From contig NZ_CP055157.1 of the NCBI RefSeq assembly GCF_013367775.1, positions 1,054,001-1,118,000 on the forward strand: 64,000 nt of DNA, in the 5' to 3' direction. The stretch comes from Microbulbifer sp. YPW1 (GTDB taxonomy: Bacteria > Pseudomonadota > Gammaproteobacteria > Pseudomonadales > Cellvibrionaceae). The position numbers were made by a program, and so were the translations under genes. Positions 1 to 8,951 of the stretch are shown here, piece after piece. Below the pieces are notes generated by a model. That model saw nothing but the letters and a program-made list of their open reading frames with translations. It ran no database searches and was not told where the DNA came from. Position 1 is the stretch's first letter; every line of letters begins with the position of its first letter.

Positions 1-767
1 CGGTAGGCGAGATACTTGTCGGTAACCGATTTCGCCAACAGGTCGTTGACTTCTTTCTGCCCCATGGCTTTTTCACGGGCGATGGCGCGATTCATTTTTT
101 CCCGCTCCAGGTCACGTTCCATCTGAATCTTCTGGATTTCGAACTGGGCCTTTTCCTGCTCGATCAACTCCCGGCGCTCTGCGGCACGCTCCTTGGCCTC
201 GGTGATCACCTTGGGAAATTGCACATCGGCGATCCCCAGGCGCTTGATCTTGATCGGTGTGCCTTCCAGTGAAGTGGAAACGGCAGAGAACAGCTCCTGG
301 CTCAGCATCTCGCGACTGGAGGCGATCTCATTGATGGAGTACTTGGCGATAACACGGCGCACCACATCCCGGATCACCGGCTGCGCATAGGTGTTGTACA
401 CCTGATTGACGGAAATATTATCGGTCTGGGGCGGCACCCGATCAAAAATATTGTCGATATATTTTTCATTGACCGACCCGGTCATACGGATATCGAAGCT
501 CATATTCAGCTGATCCTTGGGCATAAACAGCTTGAACTTTTCCAGGTGCCCAAAATCTGCGGTGGCCAGGGTAACCAGCTTGTCACAGTAGAACAGGCAC
601 GGGTCGAGGCGGAATTTGGACGGTGGTACCGTACTCGGCTTGTAGCCGTTCTTGGTGAGGATTTTACCCACATGTGCCGGTGGCACTTCCACCCGATCAC
701 CGCAGGCTACAAGCCCCATCACTGCTATCACAACCAGTACTTTTGACAACTTAGACAACATCGACAT
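1..767 (-). CDS. SPFH/band-7 domain lipoprotein, 3' end outside window
   Basis: The reading frame stays open from an ATG at 767 to the window edge, giving about 255 residues. The N-terminus has a short hydrophobic segment ending in LVAC followed by Gly, a lipobox, so a membrane-anchored lipoprotein is likely. The middle contains a prohibitin-like SPFH region and is followed by a strongly charged Glu/Arg/Lys-rich helix typical of the coiled coil that follows SPFH domains (around residues 195-240). Family members form large membrane rings that scaffold proteases or organise membrane domains; the exact client is unknown. It is divergent from the DUF350 gene. A second ATG at 761 is also possible; the SD sequence (AGGGA) is weak. 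Confidence 0.75.
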   Translation of the reverse strand, partial: MSMLSKLSKVLVVIAVMGLVACGDRVEVPPAHVGKILTKNGYKPSTVPPSKFRLDPCLFYCDKLVTLATADFGHLEKFKLFMPKDQLNMSFDIRMTGSVNEKYIDNIFDRVPPQTDNISVNQVYNTYAQPVIRDVVRRVIAKYSINEIASSREMLSQELFSAVSTSLEGTPIKIKRLGIADVQFPKVITEAKERAAERRELIEQEKAQFEIQKIQMERDLEREKMNRAIAREKAMGQKEVNDLLAKSVTDKYLAY

Positions 768-926
768 TCCCTATTGTGTTGAAAATCGCCGCACACAATA
801 GAGACCAAGCGGCCGTCCGGCAAGCAGGCCGTTTGCGATGCCGCGAACAGCTTTCGGTGAGAGCAGAAAATCCGTGAAGGTTATGGTCTAATTAACCATT
901 GGATATGTTCACATGGATCAAACAAC

Positions 927-1157
927 GTGCAATCTGAATTTCTTACCGCAACCCTCTTCAACCTTGGCCTGAACCTCCTTTACACACTAATCGCCCTCAT
1001 TATCGGTATGGTCGCGCTGCTGGTCATCGACAAAAAGCTGCTCAAGCACGTCGATATCGAGGCGGAACTGAAAAATGGCAATATCGCGGTTGCCATTTTT
1101 GCCTCCACCATCCTGGTGTTCGTGGCCATGATTATTTCGTTTGGGCTCAAGGGCTGA
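927..1157 (+). CDS. DUF350 family inner-membrane protein
   Basis: A 76-residue protein with two hydrophobic segments (about residues 10-33 and 52-74) separated by a charged loop containing VDIEAELKNGNIAVAIF; the NGN-AVAI pattern is typical of DUF350 membrane proteins. Function is not established; relatives often lie beside envelope or transglutaminase genes. The start is a GTG at 927; the nearby ATG at 913 is out of frame and no good SD sequence is visible, so the start is the least certain part. The next gene begins 11 bases after the stop, so the two are probably co-transcribed. Confidence 0.75.
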   Translation: MQSEFLTATLFNLGLNLLYTLIALIIGMVALLVIDKKLLKHVDIEAELKNGNIAVAIFASTILVFVAMIISFGLKG

Positions 1158-1168
1158 GGCCACCGGCG

Positions 1169-1966
1169 ATGCGTTTACTGCTGATTGGCGTTTTACTGGG
1201 CTTCATGCTGTTGCTCCCGGAATTACTCCTGCAACGGAACTCGATACCGCAACCCATCCCCCAGCCCCAATTGCGTGAGACTGGCTCGCCGGATGTCAGA
1301 GACAACCAGAAGGGCACGGTGATCGTAAAAGGCGTATCCGCGCCGCTCACCGAATCCACGGTACAGAATGCGGTGGGCAAACGCTCGGAACAGGAAAGCA
1401 GCTATATCTCCGTATGGAACTGGCAGGGCCTGGAGTCGGTGACCGCATCCGCGCGCGGACTGGATAAGCTGCACCACTTTGCCAACAGCTATCTGGTCGG
1501 TTTCCAGCCATTTGAAACCCGGGAGCTCTGGGTTCCCTTGTACACACTGGCCATCCGCAAGGAATACCAGTACGACCACCTGCAATACGCGGGGCTCGCC
1601 GACATCTGGCAGACCTCCCGCCAGGCCTATTACCAGAAGCGCGGCGACTGCGAGGACCACGCGATCCTGCTGGCAGACTGGCTGATCAACCTGGGCGTCG
1701 ATGCACGGGTGGCGCTTGGCACCCACAAGGGCCAGGGGCACGCCTGGGTGGTCGCCATTGTCAATGGCACGGAATACCTGCTGGAGGCCACCAGCAAGCG
1801 CCGCCAGTCCAACTGGCAGGCCATGCCGCTGGCTGCGCTGGCGGAAGGCTACGAGGTCGAGTTCCAGTTCAACCGGGACTATTTCTGGGCAAAAACTACT
1901 TCTGCGCCAACTCGCAAATACCGCGGTAGTCACTGGATCCGGAAATCCCAGTTTATTCGCGGCTAA
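1169..1966 (+). CDS. Membrane-anchored transglutaminase-like protein
   Basis: 265 residues. An N-terminal hydrophobic helix (residues 2-21) looks like an uncleaved anchor or signal. The core carries the papain-like transglutaminase signature: the Cys of RGDCEDHAILLADWL, then the His of GHAWVVAIV, then an acidic residue in EYLLEAT. Such domains act as cysteine peptidases or amidases in the periplasm. It starts 11 bases after the DUF350 gene, so a two-gene operon is likely. Substrate is unknown. Confidence 0.75.
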   Translation: MRLLLIGVLLGFMLLLPELLLQRNSIPQPIPQPQLRETGSPDVRDNQKGTVIVKGVSAPLTESTVQNAVGKRSEQESSYISVWNWQGLESVTASARGLDKLHHFANSYLVGFQPFETRELWVPLYTLAIRKEYQYDHLQYAGLADIWQTSRQAYYQKRGDCEDHAILLADWLINLGVDARVALGTHKGQGHAWVVAIVNGTEYLLEATSKRRQSNWQAMPLAALAEGYEVEFQFNRDYFWAKTTSAPTRKYRGSHWIRKSQFIRG

Positions 1967-2076
1967 GTGTGCCCGGGTATCGCTGCTAGGCTTAAAAATG
2001 ACCCGGCGTCAGGAAGACGCTGAAATAAAACCGGGGCGGTTGTACCGGCCGCTCCTAGCCGTTGCAGGATGCTGCC

Positions 2077-4008
2077 GTGAAATTCGACTATGCCAGTGCC
2101 GGCCGTTCGGCCGTGGTCGCCCTTCTTCTCACAACCCCGTTTTTTCTCGCCACGCCGCTTTACGCGCAAACACCAGAACCGGTCGCGGAACAGCCGCAGC
2201 GACTGATTCTTCGCTTTGCCGGCCCGCGCACCAGCGAGCAGGCGCGCGCCGCCACCGCGGAACTCATGCAGGTTACCGGCACCGAAATGCGCTATCGGCA
2301 CCGCCTCGCCAGCGGTCAGTTTGACCTGCTGAGCCTGCAACGGCGCCTGCCACCCGCTGCGCTGGACCGCCTTGTAGCGGCCCTGCAACAGCAGCCGGGC
2401 GTACTCTCGGTCGAGGTGGACCGCATGATGCAGCACACCGCGGTCCCCAATGACAGCCGCTACAGCGAGCAGTGGCACTATTTTGAAGGTACCGGCGGCA
2501 TCAACCTGGAAGCAGCCTGGGATACCCACGACGGCAGCGGTGTGGTGGTTGCGGTTATCGATACCGGGATCACCGGCCATTCAGACCTGAACGCCAATAT
2601 CCTGCCCGGATACGACTTTATCGACGACACGGCGGTGGCGAACGATGGCGATGGCCGCGACAGCGACCCGAGCGATCCGGGCGACTGGCTGCGGGTATGG
2701 GAATGCGGCTTTTTCAATCCCTCCCAGCCCCGTGACAGCAGCTGGCACGGCACTCATGTCGCCGGCACCATCGCCGCGATCACCAATAACGGACTCGGCG
2801 TGGCGGGTGTTGCGCCCGGTGCCAAGGTGCTGGTGGCGCGGGTACTCGGTAAGTGCGGCGGCTACACCTCAGACATTATCGATGCCATTGTCTGGTCATC
2901 AGGGGGCAATGTCAGTGGCGTACCCGACAACCCCAACCCCGCCCACGTGATCAACCTCAGCCTCGGCGGCGGTGGCAGCTGCGGCGGTGCCATGCAAAGC
3001 GCCATTGACACCGCGCGGGGGAACGGCACCACCGTAGTGGTGGCCGCAGGCAACAGCAATGGCAACGCCGCAGACTTTTCCCCGGCCAACTGCAATGGCG
3101 TGGTCACCGTGGCCGCCAACGACCGGCAGGGGAATCGCGCCTCCTATTCGAATTACGGGGATACGGTGGAATTGACGGCACCGGGCGGTGAAACCAATAC
3201 CACCGCGAACGGGATACTCTCCACCCTGAACAGCGGCACCCAGGGCCCCGCGCAGGAAACCTACCGCCACTACCAGGGCACCAGTATGGCGACGCCCCAT
3301 GTGGCCGGTGTTGCCGCGCTGCTCTACCAGGCGAGCCCCGGCATCTCCCCGGATGAGGTTTCCAGCATCCTGCAGAACACCGCCCGCCCGCTACCCGGCA
3401 GCTGTTCCGGGGGCTGTGGCGCCGGTATTGTGGATGCCCGCGCGGCACTGGATGCGGTAGCTACCGGCAACCGGCCACCGCAGGCAGAATTCAGCTGCAC
3501 TACCGACGAATTGACCATCGACTGCATGGATCAGAGCGGCGATCCGGACGGCAATATCACCGCGTGGGACTGGGATTTTGGTGACGGAAACGCTTCCAGC
3601 GCGCAGAACCCGAGCCACAGTTACGCTGCCGCCGGCACCTACAATGTATCGCTCACCGTTACCGACAACGATGGAGTGAGTGACTCCACTTCACAGGAAT
3701 TGACAGTCAGCAGTGATGAGCCGGTAGAAAACGAGCCTCCCGTCGCGGATTTCAGTGTTTCCGTATCCCGTGTCACCGCGAGCTTTACCGACAACAGCAG
3801 TGACAGCGACGGCAGTATTGCCAGCTGGGCCTGGGACTTTGGCGACGGAGGCAGCGCCACCACCCGGAACCCCAGCCACGCGTACAGCGAAAACGGTACT
3901 TACCAGGTGACCCTCACGGTGACCGACGACGCTGGCGCCAGCCATTCGGTTGCCAAAAGTGTCACCATCAACTGCCGCTTCTGGTGGGGTAGCCAATGCC
4001 TGTTTTAA
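2077..4008 (+). CDS. Secreted subtilisin-like serine protease (S8) with two PKD domains
   Basis: About 643 residues. A signal peptide ends near PLYAQ; a prodomain follows (about residues 40-120). The S8 catalytic triad is complete: Asp162 in AVIDTGI, His224 in WHGTHVAG and Ser403 in GTSMATPHVAG. Two PKD domains, each with WDFGDG and a SH.Y..GTY strand, lie at about 470-545 and 555-635, and the tail ends in a Cys-containing CRFWWGSQCLF. It probably degrades extracellular protein, with the PKD domains helping to bind insoluble substrate. The GTG at 2077 has AGGA six to nine bases upstream; a TTG at 2062 would add five residues. A rho-independent terminator follows. Confidence 0.9.
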   Translation: MKFDYASAGRSAVVALLLTTPFFLATPLYAQTPEPVAEQPQRLILRFAGPRTSEQARAATAELMQVTGTEMRYRHRLASGQFDLLSLQRRLPPAALDRLVAALQQQPGVLSVEVDRMMQHTAVPNDSRYSEQWHYFEGTGGINLEAAWDTHDGSGVVVAVIDTGITGHSDLNANILPGYDFIDDTAVANDGDGRDSDPSDPGDWLRVWECGFFNPSQPRDSSWHGTHVAGTIAAITNNGLGVAGVAPGAKVLVARVLGKCGGYTSDIIDAIVWSSGGNVSGVPDNPNPAHVINLSLGGGGSCGGAMQSAIDTARGNGTTVVVAAGNSNGNAADFSPANCNGVVTVAANDRQGNRASYSNYGDTVELTAPGGETNTTANGILSTLNSGTQGPAQETYRHYQGTSMATPHVAGVAALLYQASPGISPDEVSSILQNTARPLPGSCSGGCGAGIVDARAALDAVATGNRPPQAEFSCTTDELTIDCMDQSGDPDGNITAWDWDFGDGNASSAQNPSHSYAAAGTYNVSLTVTDNDGVSDSTSQELTVSSDEPVENEPPVADFSVSVSRVTASFTDNSSDSDGSIASWAWDFGDGGSATTRNPSHAYSENGTYQVTLTVTDDAGASHSVAKSVTINCRFWWGSQCLF

Positions 4009-4030
4009 GTTCGGTACCGCACTGAAATAA

Positions 4031-4063
4031 AAAAGGCCGCGCAGGTTTTGCGCGGCCTTTTTT
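4031..4063 (+). terminator. Rho-independent terminator after the S8 protease, probably bidirectional
   Basis: GGCCGCGC and GCGCGGCC arms around a short loop are followed by seven T. A run of A precedes the stem, so the structure can also serve the convergent metalloprotease gene on the minus strand. Confidence 0.85.
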
Positions 4064-4083
4064 AATGAACGAATTTTTCTCGG

Positions 4084-6474
4084 TTAGATCGGCGATCCCG
4101 GGGGCATCGGCTTGATATCCCCGGCTTCCACTTCGAGGTCCCCGGCCATATAGGCAGCTATGCGGTTGGCCTCGTAAAAGTAATGGGCGTTATAGCCGTG
4201 CGGATCATCCCCGAACAGCTTCATCTCACCAATCGCGTGCTGGAACCTGGCCAGTTCGAAATTCGCACGGGCGCGCGCAGACGCCGGGGCTTTCTTGTTG
4301 CCCGCCAACATCATCAGCTGATGGACATACACATGGTTGACGCGCTGGTGAACAGCGGCCTGTAACCCCTCATAGTCGCCGTGAGCCAGAGCTTGTGCGG
4401 TCAACTGGGCAAGCAGGGTATTGAAGCCCGGCCCCGCGCCCCTGCGCGCCTGCTGTTGCTGCAAGCGCGCTGCGCGCTCGGGATGGAGCAGGATGGAAAA
4501 AGTGTGGCCAGCCGCGGCCTCCGCCATGGCGATGCTGTCAAACGTCACGCCGGTGTATGCGGGAAAGCTTTCAATGGTGCGGCTGTAACCGTAGGACTTC
4601 GGCGGCAACAGCTGCAGCACTTTTTCCGGCAGGGTCAGGAATTGCGGCTTGAGCGTCGCAGCCAGGGAATCTATTGCCTGCTGCTGCCTGTCCGCCGGCA
4701 CCATGGTGTAACTCTCGCCCTCGGCATCGTTATACAGGTAGTTGTAATCCAGCCCGCCGATCAGCTTGCCCACGGCTTCCGACTGGTAGCGATGCCCGTA
4801 GTAGACAGGTACCAGGGTCTCGTCGAGGGAGGAGCGCGCCACATCCGGGCGGTTGGCAGCCGCGGAGAAGTTTTCCAGTGCATGCCGGCGCAGCTCGGTC
4901 ATCCGCTGGAACTCTTCCAGTACCTCTTCCCCGTTATCCCACAGGTGGGATTCTGCATGTGCATTGTTGATTGCGCGGGAGTCCGGATCAGAGATAAAAC
5001 GCAACTTCTGTTGTTGTGCCTCTTCGATGATTCCGGCCAGAAATTCCTGCTCTGCATCATCGGCAATACCGTAGCCGTAGCGGATTGCCAGCTTGTCCCA
5101 GGCACCGATACCGGTGTCGTAGGCTTCACTTAGTTTAAGATCGTTGCCACTCAGGGTGACCAGCGGTGCCGGGTAATCCATCACCGAGGCGCGCTCTTCG
5201 GTACTCGCAATAAAGTTGTGCGCGAGGCCCAGGGTGTGGCCGACCTCGTGGGCGGAGAGCTGACGGATACGCGCAAGCGCCATTGCCTTCAGCTTCTCGG
5301 TATCCGCATCCTTTTTACCGTAGGGCTGCAACAGGCCCTGTGCAATCAGGAAGTCCTGACGCACGCGCAGGGAGCCGAGCGTGACATTGCCTTTGAGGAT
5401 TTCACCGGTGCGCGGGTCATAGACCGAGTAACCGTAGGACCAGCCGCGGGTAGAGCGGTGTACCCAGTTGATCACGTTGTAGCGCACATCCAGAGGGTCG
5501 GCGTCTTCCGGCAGCAGTTTTACCTGGAAAGCGTTTTCAAAACCGGCGGCCTCAAATGCCTGATTCCACCAGCTGGCGCCTTCGATCAGGGCGCTGCGTA
5601 CCGGCTCCGGCACACCGGAATCCACGTAGTAAACAATCGGCTCGACCACTTCATTGCTGCCGGGCTTTTTCTGCAGGCGATGACGGAAGATCAGTCGCTG
5701 ATCCATCGGCTGGTCGATTTCCGTGGCGTAGTCCCGGTAGGTGAGCGGGAAGTAACCGCTGCGGCTGTGAAACTTGCGCGGCCGGTAACCGTCTTCAGGC
5801 AGTGCGACCAGGGAAATATGCTGGCGCAGTGTCACCAGCTTCGGGGTCGGCACCACTTCCTTCATGTATTTACCGGGCTCACTGCCGGCAAAAGTCAGCT
5901 GCGCTTCAAACTCGGTATTTTGCGGAAAACTGCGGGTACGCGGCAGGTAGACCGCCGATTTACTGGCATCCACGCTGTAGCTACCCTGCTCGGCGTCTTT
6001 CAGTCGCTGAGCGATACCGTGCTGATCGCTCAACAGGAAGGGCGTGAAGTCCACCAGCACACCACTGCCCTCTTCCGCGATGATCTCGAAGCCCCACAGC
6101 ACAGATGAAGCGAAGGCTTCCTCGACGGCGCGCCGCTCCGCCGGGTTGTCCGACTGTGCCCGGTAATCGAGATTTACCTGGTGGATCAATACCTTATTGC
6201 CCACCCGCTCGAATTTCACCACACGACTTTCACCCGCCTGGTTGCGATCCAAACCTACCGGATTCGATCCCAGTCCCTGGGCAAGGCCGGTAAGCAGCAA
6301 CAGCTCGCGATCAAACTGGTCGACCTGCAGTAGCACCCGACCTTTTCTGTCATCCCAGTAAAAGTCGAACAGGCCCTGCTGCCTGTCCAGGCCCGCGGTA
6401 AGGCCGCTGATGGTTTCCGCCTGTGCGCAGATACTGAACAGCAGCGCGGTTGCAATGATTATTCTTCTAAACAT
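4084..6474 (-). CDS. Exported zinc-dependent metalloprotease (DUF5117/DUF5118 type)
   Basis: The ATG at 6474 has a GGGGGAG ribosome site and begins a signal peptide (MFRRIIIATALLFSICAQA), giving 796 residues; the frame is open 55 codons further but without signal or SD. The zinc motif HEVGHTLGLAHNF lies at about residues 406-418, with MDYPAPLVTL a little downstream, as in metzincin-like enzymes. The flanking sequence matches the large DUF5117/DUF4953 protease family of environmental bacteria. It is presumably periplasmic or secreted and used for protein scavenging. It converges on the S8 protease and shares its terminator. Confidence 0.85.
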   Translation of the reverse strand: MFRRIIIATALLFSICAQAETISGLTAGLDRQQGLFDFYWDDRKGRVLLQVDQFDRELLLLTGLAQGLGSNPVGLDRNQAGESRVVKFERVGNKVLIHQVNLDYRAQSDNPAERRAVEEAFASSVLWGFEIIAEEGSGVLVDFTPFLLSDQHGIAQRLKDAEQGSYSVDASKSAVYLPRTRSFPQNTEFEAQLTFAGSEPGKYMKEVVPTPKLVTLRQHISLVALPEDGYRPRKFHSRSGYFPLTYRDYATEIDQPMDQRLIFRHRLQKKPGSNEVVEPIVYYVDSGVPEPVRSALIEGASWWNQAFEAAGFENAFQVKLLPEDADPLDVRYNVINWVHRSTRGWSYGYSVYDPRTGEILKGNVTLGSLRVRQDFLIAQGLLQPYGKKDADTEKLKAMALARIRQLSAHEVGHTLGLAHNFIASTEERASVMDYPAPLVTLSGNDLKLSEAYDTGIGAWDKLAIRYGYGIADDAEQEFLAGIIEEAQQQKLRFISDPDSRAINNAHAESHLWDNGEEVLEEFQRMTELRRHALENFSAAANRPDVARSSLDETLVPVYYGHRYQSEAVGKLIGGLDYNYLYNDAEGESYTMVPADRQQQAIDSLAATLKPQFLTLPEKVLQLLPPKSYGYSRTIESFPAYTGVTFDSIAMAEAAAGHTFSILLHPERAARLQQQQARRGAGPGFNTLLAQLTAQALAHGDYEGLQAAVHQRVNHVYVHQLMMLAGNKKAPASARARANFELARFQHAIGEMKLFGDDPHGYNAHYFYEANRIAAYMAGDLEVEAGDIKPMPPGSPI

Positions 6475-6773
6475 GTCTCCCCCGGCAGGGTTACTGAAAC
6501 TTTTCCGGCGCGGACTGCCCCGGAAATCAGTCACAGAGATTAACACCTGACAGCCGTTCGTAAACCTATGGCTAGCACCGAGCCCATATCGAGGGGAAAT
6601 AAAAAACGAACCCTCTGTGCAAAAGGGCACCCGCCGCACAATCTACCGGAAATCGCTCTACCGCTCATCGACGGCACTTTATCGCAAGCGCTATACCCGC
6701 AAAAAATTGGCGCGTCGTTTGGCACGGTTAATGCTTTTCCATCTCTGTTCAATGGAGAACGTCGGAGAAGTAT

Positions 6774-7592
6774 ATGAGCGTCGAGGAAATTTCACTGTTT
6801 ATCCTGCTGCTCTGCGCCGCGGGCCTTATTGCGGGTATCACCGCGGGACTTTTCGGAAATGGCGGGGGCTTTGTCGTTGTACCTGCGTTGCTGGCGGTAT
6901 TCCCGTTTTTGCACAGCGCATCGGATGAAATGATGCGCGTGGCGGTGGGCACCTCCCTCGCCTCTATCGTGATTTCATCGGCGCGCTCGGTGCAGGCACA
7001 CAGTAAACGAGGGGCCGTGGACTTCAAGGTATTGAGGGACTGGTCTATCTGGATCGTACTGGGGGTCGGTGCCGGCCTCTATATTGCATCATTTACCAAC
7101 AGCCAGAGCCTGGTACATGTATTTGCCGCCGGCGTACTGCTGTATTCCATCTACTTTCTGTTTCCCAACCTGTTTGACGGCCTCAAGGGCAAACTGGAAA
7201 TGCCCACAGGATTTGCGCGCGCTGGCCTGGCGAGCTTTCTAGGCGGTTTTTCATCACTGCTGGGCATCGGCGGCGGCACCATCACCGTCATGACCATGGT
7301 GCTGTGCAACCGCCCGACGCACCAGGCTGTGGCAACCGCATCCGGTATTGGTTTCCTGATCGGCCTGCCCGGCGCCATAGGGTTCCTCATTATGGGGCTT
7401 AATGCACCGGATCTGCCCATGGGTTCCATTGGCTACATCAATATTCCGGCGCTGATCGCGATTTCTGTGTTCTCGATCATTTCCGCCCCCATCGGTGCGC
7501 GCTGGGCGCACAGCCTGAACGAATTACACCTGAAGCGTCTCTTCGGGGTCTACCTGATCGCGGTATCCCTGGCGATGTTCGCCAAGGCGTGA
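6774..7592 (+). CDS. TSUP-family (TauE/SafE) membrane permease
   Basis: 272 residues with about eight hydrophobic segments and the two glycine-rich repeats typical of the family: GLFGNGGGFVVVPAL near residue 28 and GFSSLLGIGGGTITVMTM near 160. TSUP proteins move sulfite, sulfoacetate or other small organic or sulfur anions across the inner membrane; the substrate cannot be read from sequence. The ATG has CGGAG upstream. It lies 54 bases before the Tat-exported aminotransferase and probably shares its transcript. Confidence 0.85.
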   Translation: MSVEEISLFILLLCAAGLIAGITAGLFGNGGGFVVVPALLAVFPFLHSASDEMMRVAVGTSLASIVISSARSVQAHSKRGAVDFKVLRDWSIWIVLGVGAGLYIASFTNSQSLVHVFAAGVLLYSIYFLFPNLFDGLKGKLEMPTGFARAGLASFLGGFSSLLGIGGGTITVMTMVLCNRPTHQAVATASGIGFLIGLPGAIGFLIMGLNAPDLPMGSIGYINIPALIAISVFSIISAPIGARWAHSLNELHLKRLFGVYLIAVSLAMFAKA

Positions 7593-7646
7593 TGCAACCA
7601 TTCATCGAACTCAACACAACACTCGAATAACGGGGAGAGCAAAATA

Positions 7647-8795
7647 ATGCATAAATCACTGAGCAGGAGGTTGTTTCTACAGGGCGCCACTGCCGCCTTC
7701 TCCGCGGCGACCGTAGGCGGACTCGCCAGCAGTGCATCCGCAAAAGAGATCGTGCGACCTACGCCCCTGTACGGACCGCCCCCCGGCGTAGCCAAACTCA
7801 ACGCCAACGAAAATCCGTACGGCCCCAGCCCCGCTGCACTAAAGGCCATGATGGAAGCGAGCCAGAAAGGTGCCTACTACGTTTACGACAGCGTGATGCG
7901 CCTGAAAACCATGATCGCCGAGCGCCACGGGCTCACACCGGATCATGTCACGCTCGGTTCCGGCAGTAGCGCCGGTCTTGCCGCGGCGGCCATCGCCGCT
8001 GCCCAGAAAGGCAATATTCTCGGGCCAGACCTCTTCTGGGACACCACCTCACGGGTGGTTGAAATGCAGAAAATCGGCGAGATCAAACGACTCCCCAAAC
8101 TGGAATCCCTGGCCATCGACCTGGACGCCATGTACGGCGCCATCGATGATTCCATCTCCATGGTTCAGGTCACCAACCCGAACAATCCGACCGGGATGCT
8201 GATTGACCCGGTGGCAATGCGCAATTTCTGTATCAAGGCCTCCAAAAAGTGCACCGTTCTGGCCGACGAGGCCTATAACGAACTCACCGACAACAGTGAT
8301 GCCAATACCGTGATCCCGCTGATCAAGGACGGCCACGACATTATCGTTGCGCGCACTTTCTCCAAGATCTACGGGCTTGCCGGTATGCGAGTGGGCTACC
8401 TGATCGCACAGCCGGAAAAGATCGCGGAAATGGAACGCTACGGCCTGGGCTGGTACGGACTGAACCAGGCTGGCCTGGCTGCCGCCATCGCCTGTTACGA
8501 AGACCACAAGTTCATGGACTACTGCCGCAGCAAGGTCAAAGAGGCCCGGGATATGGTCAGCGCCGCCGTGAAGGAAAACGGCCTTACGGCCCTGCCTTCC
8601 GTCACCAACTTCATGTTCGTAAACCTGGGCGATCTCAACGCGGAAACCTTCCGCGAGGAAATGGCAAAAGAGAACGTATTGATCCGTGGCATCTACCGCG
8701 ACTACACCAACTGGTCGCGGGTCAGCATGGGTTATATCGAAGATGTGCAGAAATACACGTCCGCGTTGCCCAAGGTACTGCACCGTATGAGCTGA
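7647..8795 (+). CDS. Tat-exported PLP-dependent class I/II aminotransferase
   Basis: 382 residues. The N-terminus is a twin-arginine signal (SRRLFLQGATAAF, Arg7-Arg8) ending in an Ala-rich region, so the folded holoenzyme should be exported. The mature part is a fold-type I aminotransferase of the histidinol-phosphate aminotransferase type: NANENPYGPS, the NPNNPTG loop, DEAYNEL, and the Schiff-base Lys240 in TFSKIYGLAGMRVGY. Cytosolic HisC has no signal peptide, so this is a paralogue with a periplasmic role, substrate unknown. It follows the TSUP permease and is followed by a terminator. Confidence 0.88.
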   Translation: MHKSLSRRLFLQGATAAFSAATVGGLASSASAKEIVRPTPLYGPPPGVAKLNANENPYGPSPAALKAMMEASQKGAYYVYDSVMRLKTMIAERHGLTPDHVTLGSGSSAGLAAAAIAAAQKGNILGPDLFWDTTSRVVEMQKIGEIKRLPKLESLAIDLDAMYGAIDDSISMVQVTNPNNPTGMLIDPVAMRNFCIKASKKCTVLADEAYNELTDNSDANTVIPLIKDGHDIIVARTFSKIYGLAGMRVGYLIAQPEKIAEMERYGLGWYGLNQAGLAAAIACYEDHKFMDYCRSKVKEARDMVSAAVKENGLTALPSVTNFMFVNLGDLNAETFREEMAKENVLIRGIYRDYTNWSRVSMGYIEDVQKYTSALPKVLHRMS

Positions 8796-8828
8796 TTTAT
8801 TCAGCCTAAGAATAACAGTCGCTCCACT

Positions 8829-8851
8829 GGCCAGCTCTGCTGGCCTTTTTT
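8829..8851 (+). terminator. Terminator after the exported aminotransferase
   Basis: GGCCAG and CTGGCC arms with a five-base loop followed by six T. Confidence 0.85.
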
Positions 8852-8901
8852 GTATCCGCCATTTCTTCCTCCCCAACACCGCCAACTTTTCATCCGGGCA
8901 T

Positions 8902-8928
8902 AAAAAAATCCCCGCCGGAGCGGGGATC
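8902..8928 (-). terminator. Terminator of the TonB-dependent receptor gene
   Basis: Read on the minus strand, a GATCCCCGC/GCGGGGAT-type stem is followed by seven T just after the receptor stop codon. Confidence 0.85.
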
Positions 8929-8951
8929 CAATTTGCAGAAGACACTGCTAT

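Noticed and set aside
4381-6108. Plus-strand frames opposite the DUF5117 protease
   Set aside because: Antisense shadows without ribosome sites or family features.
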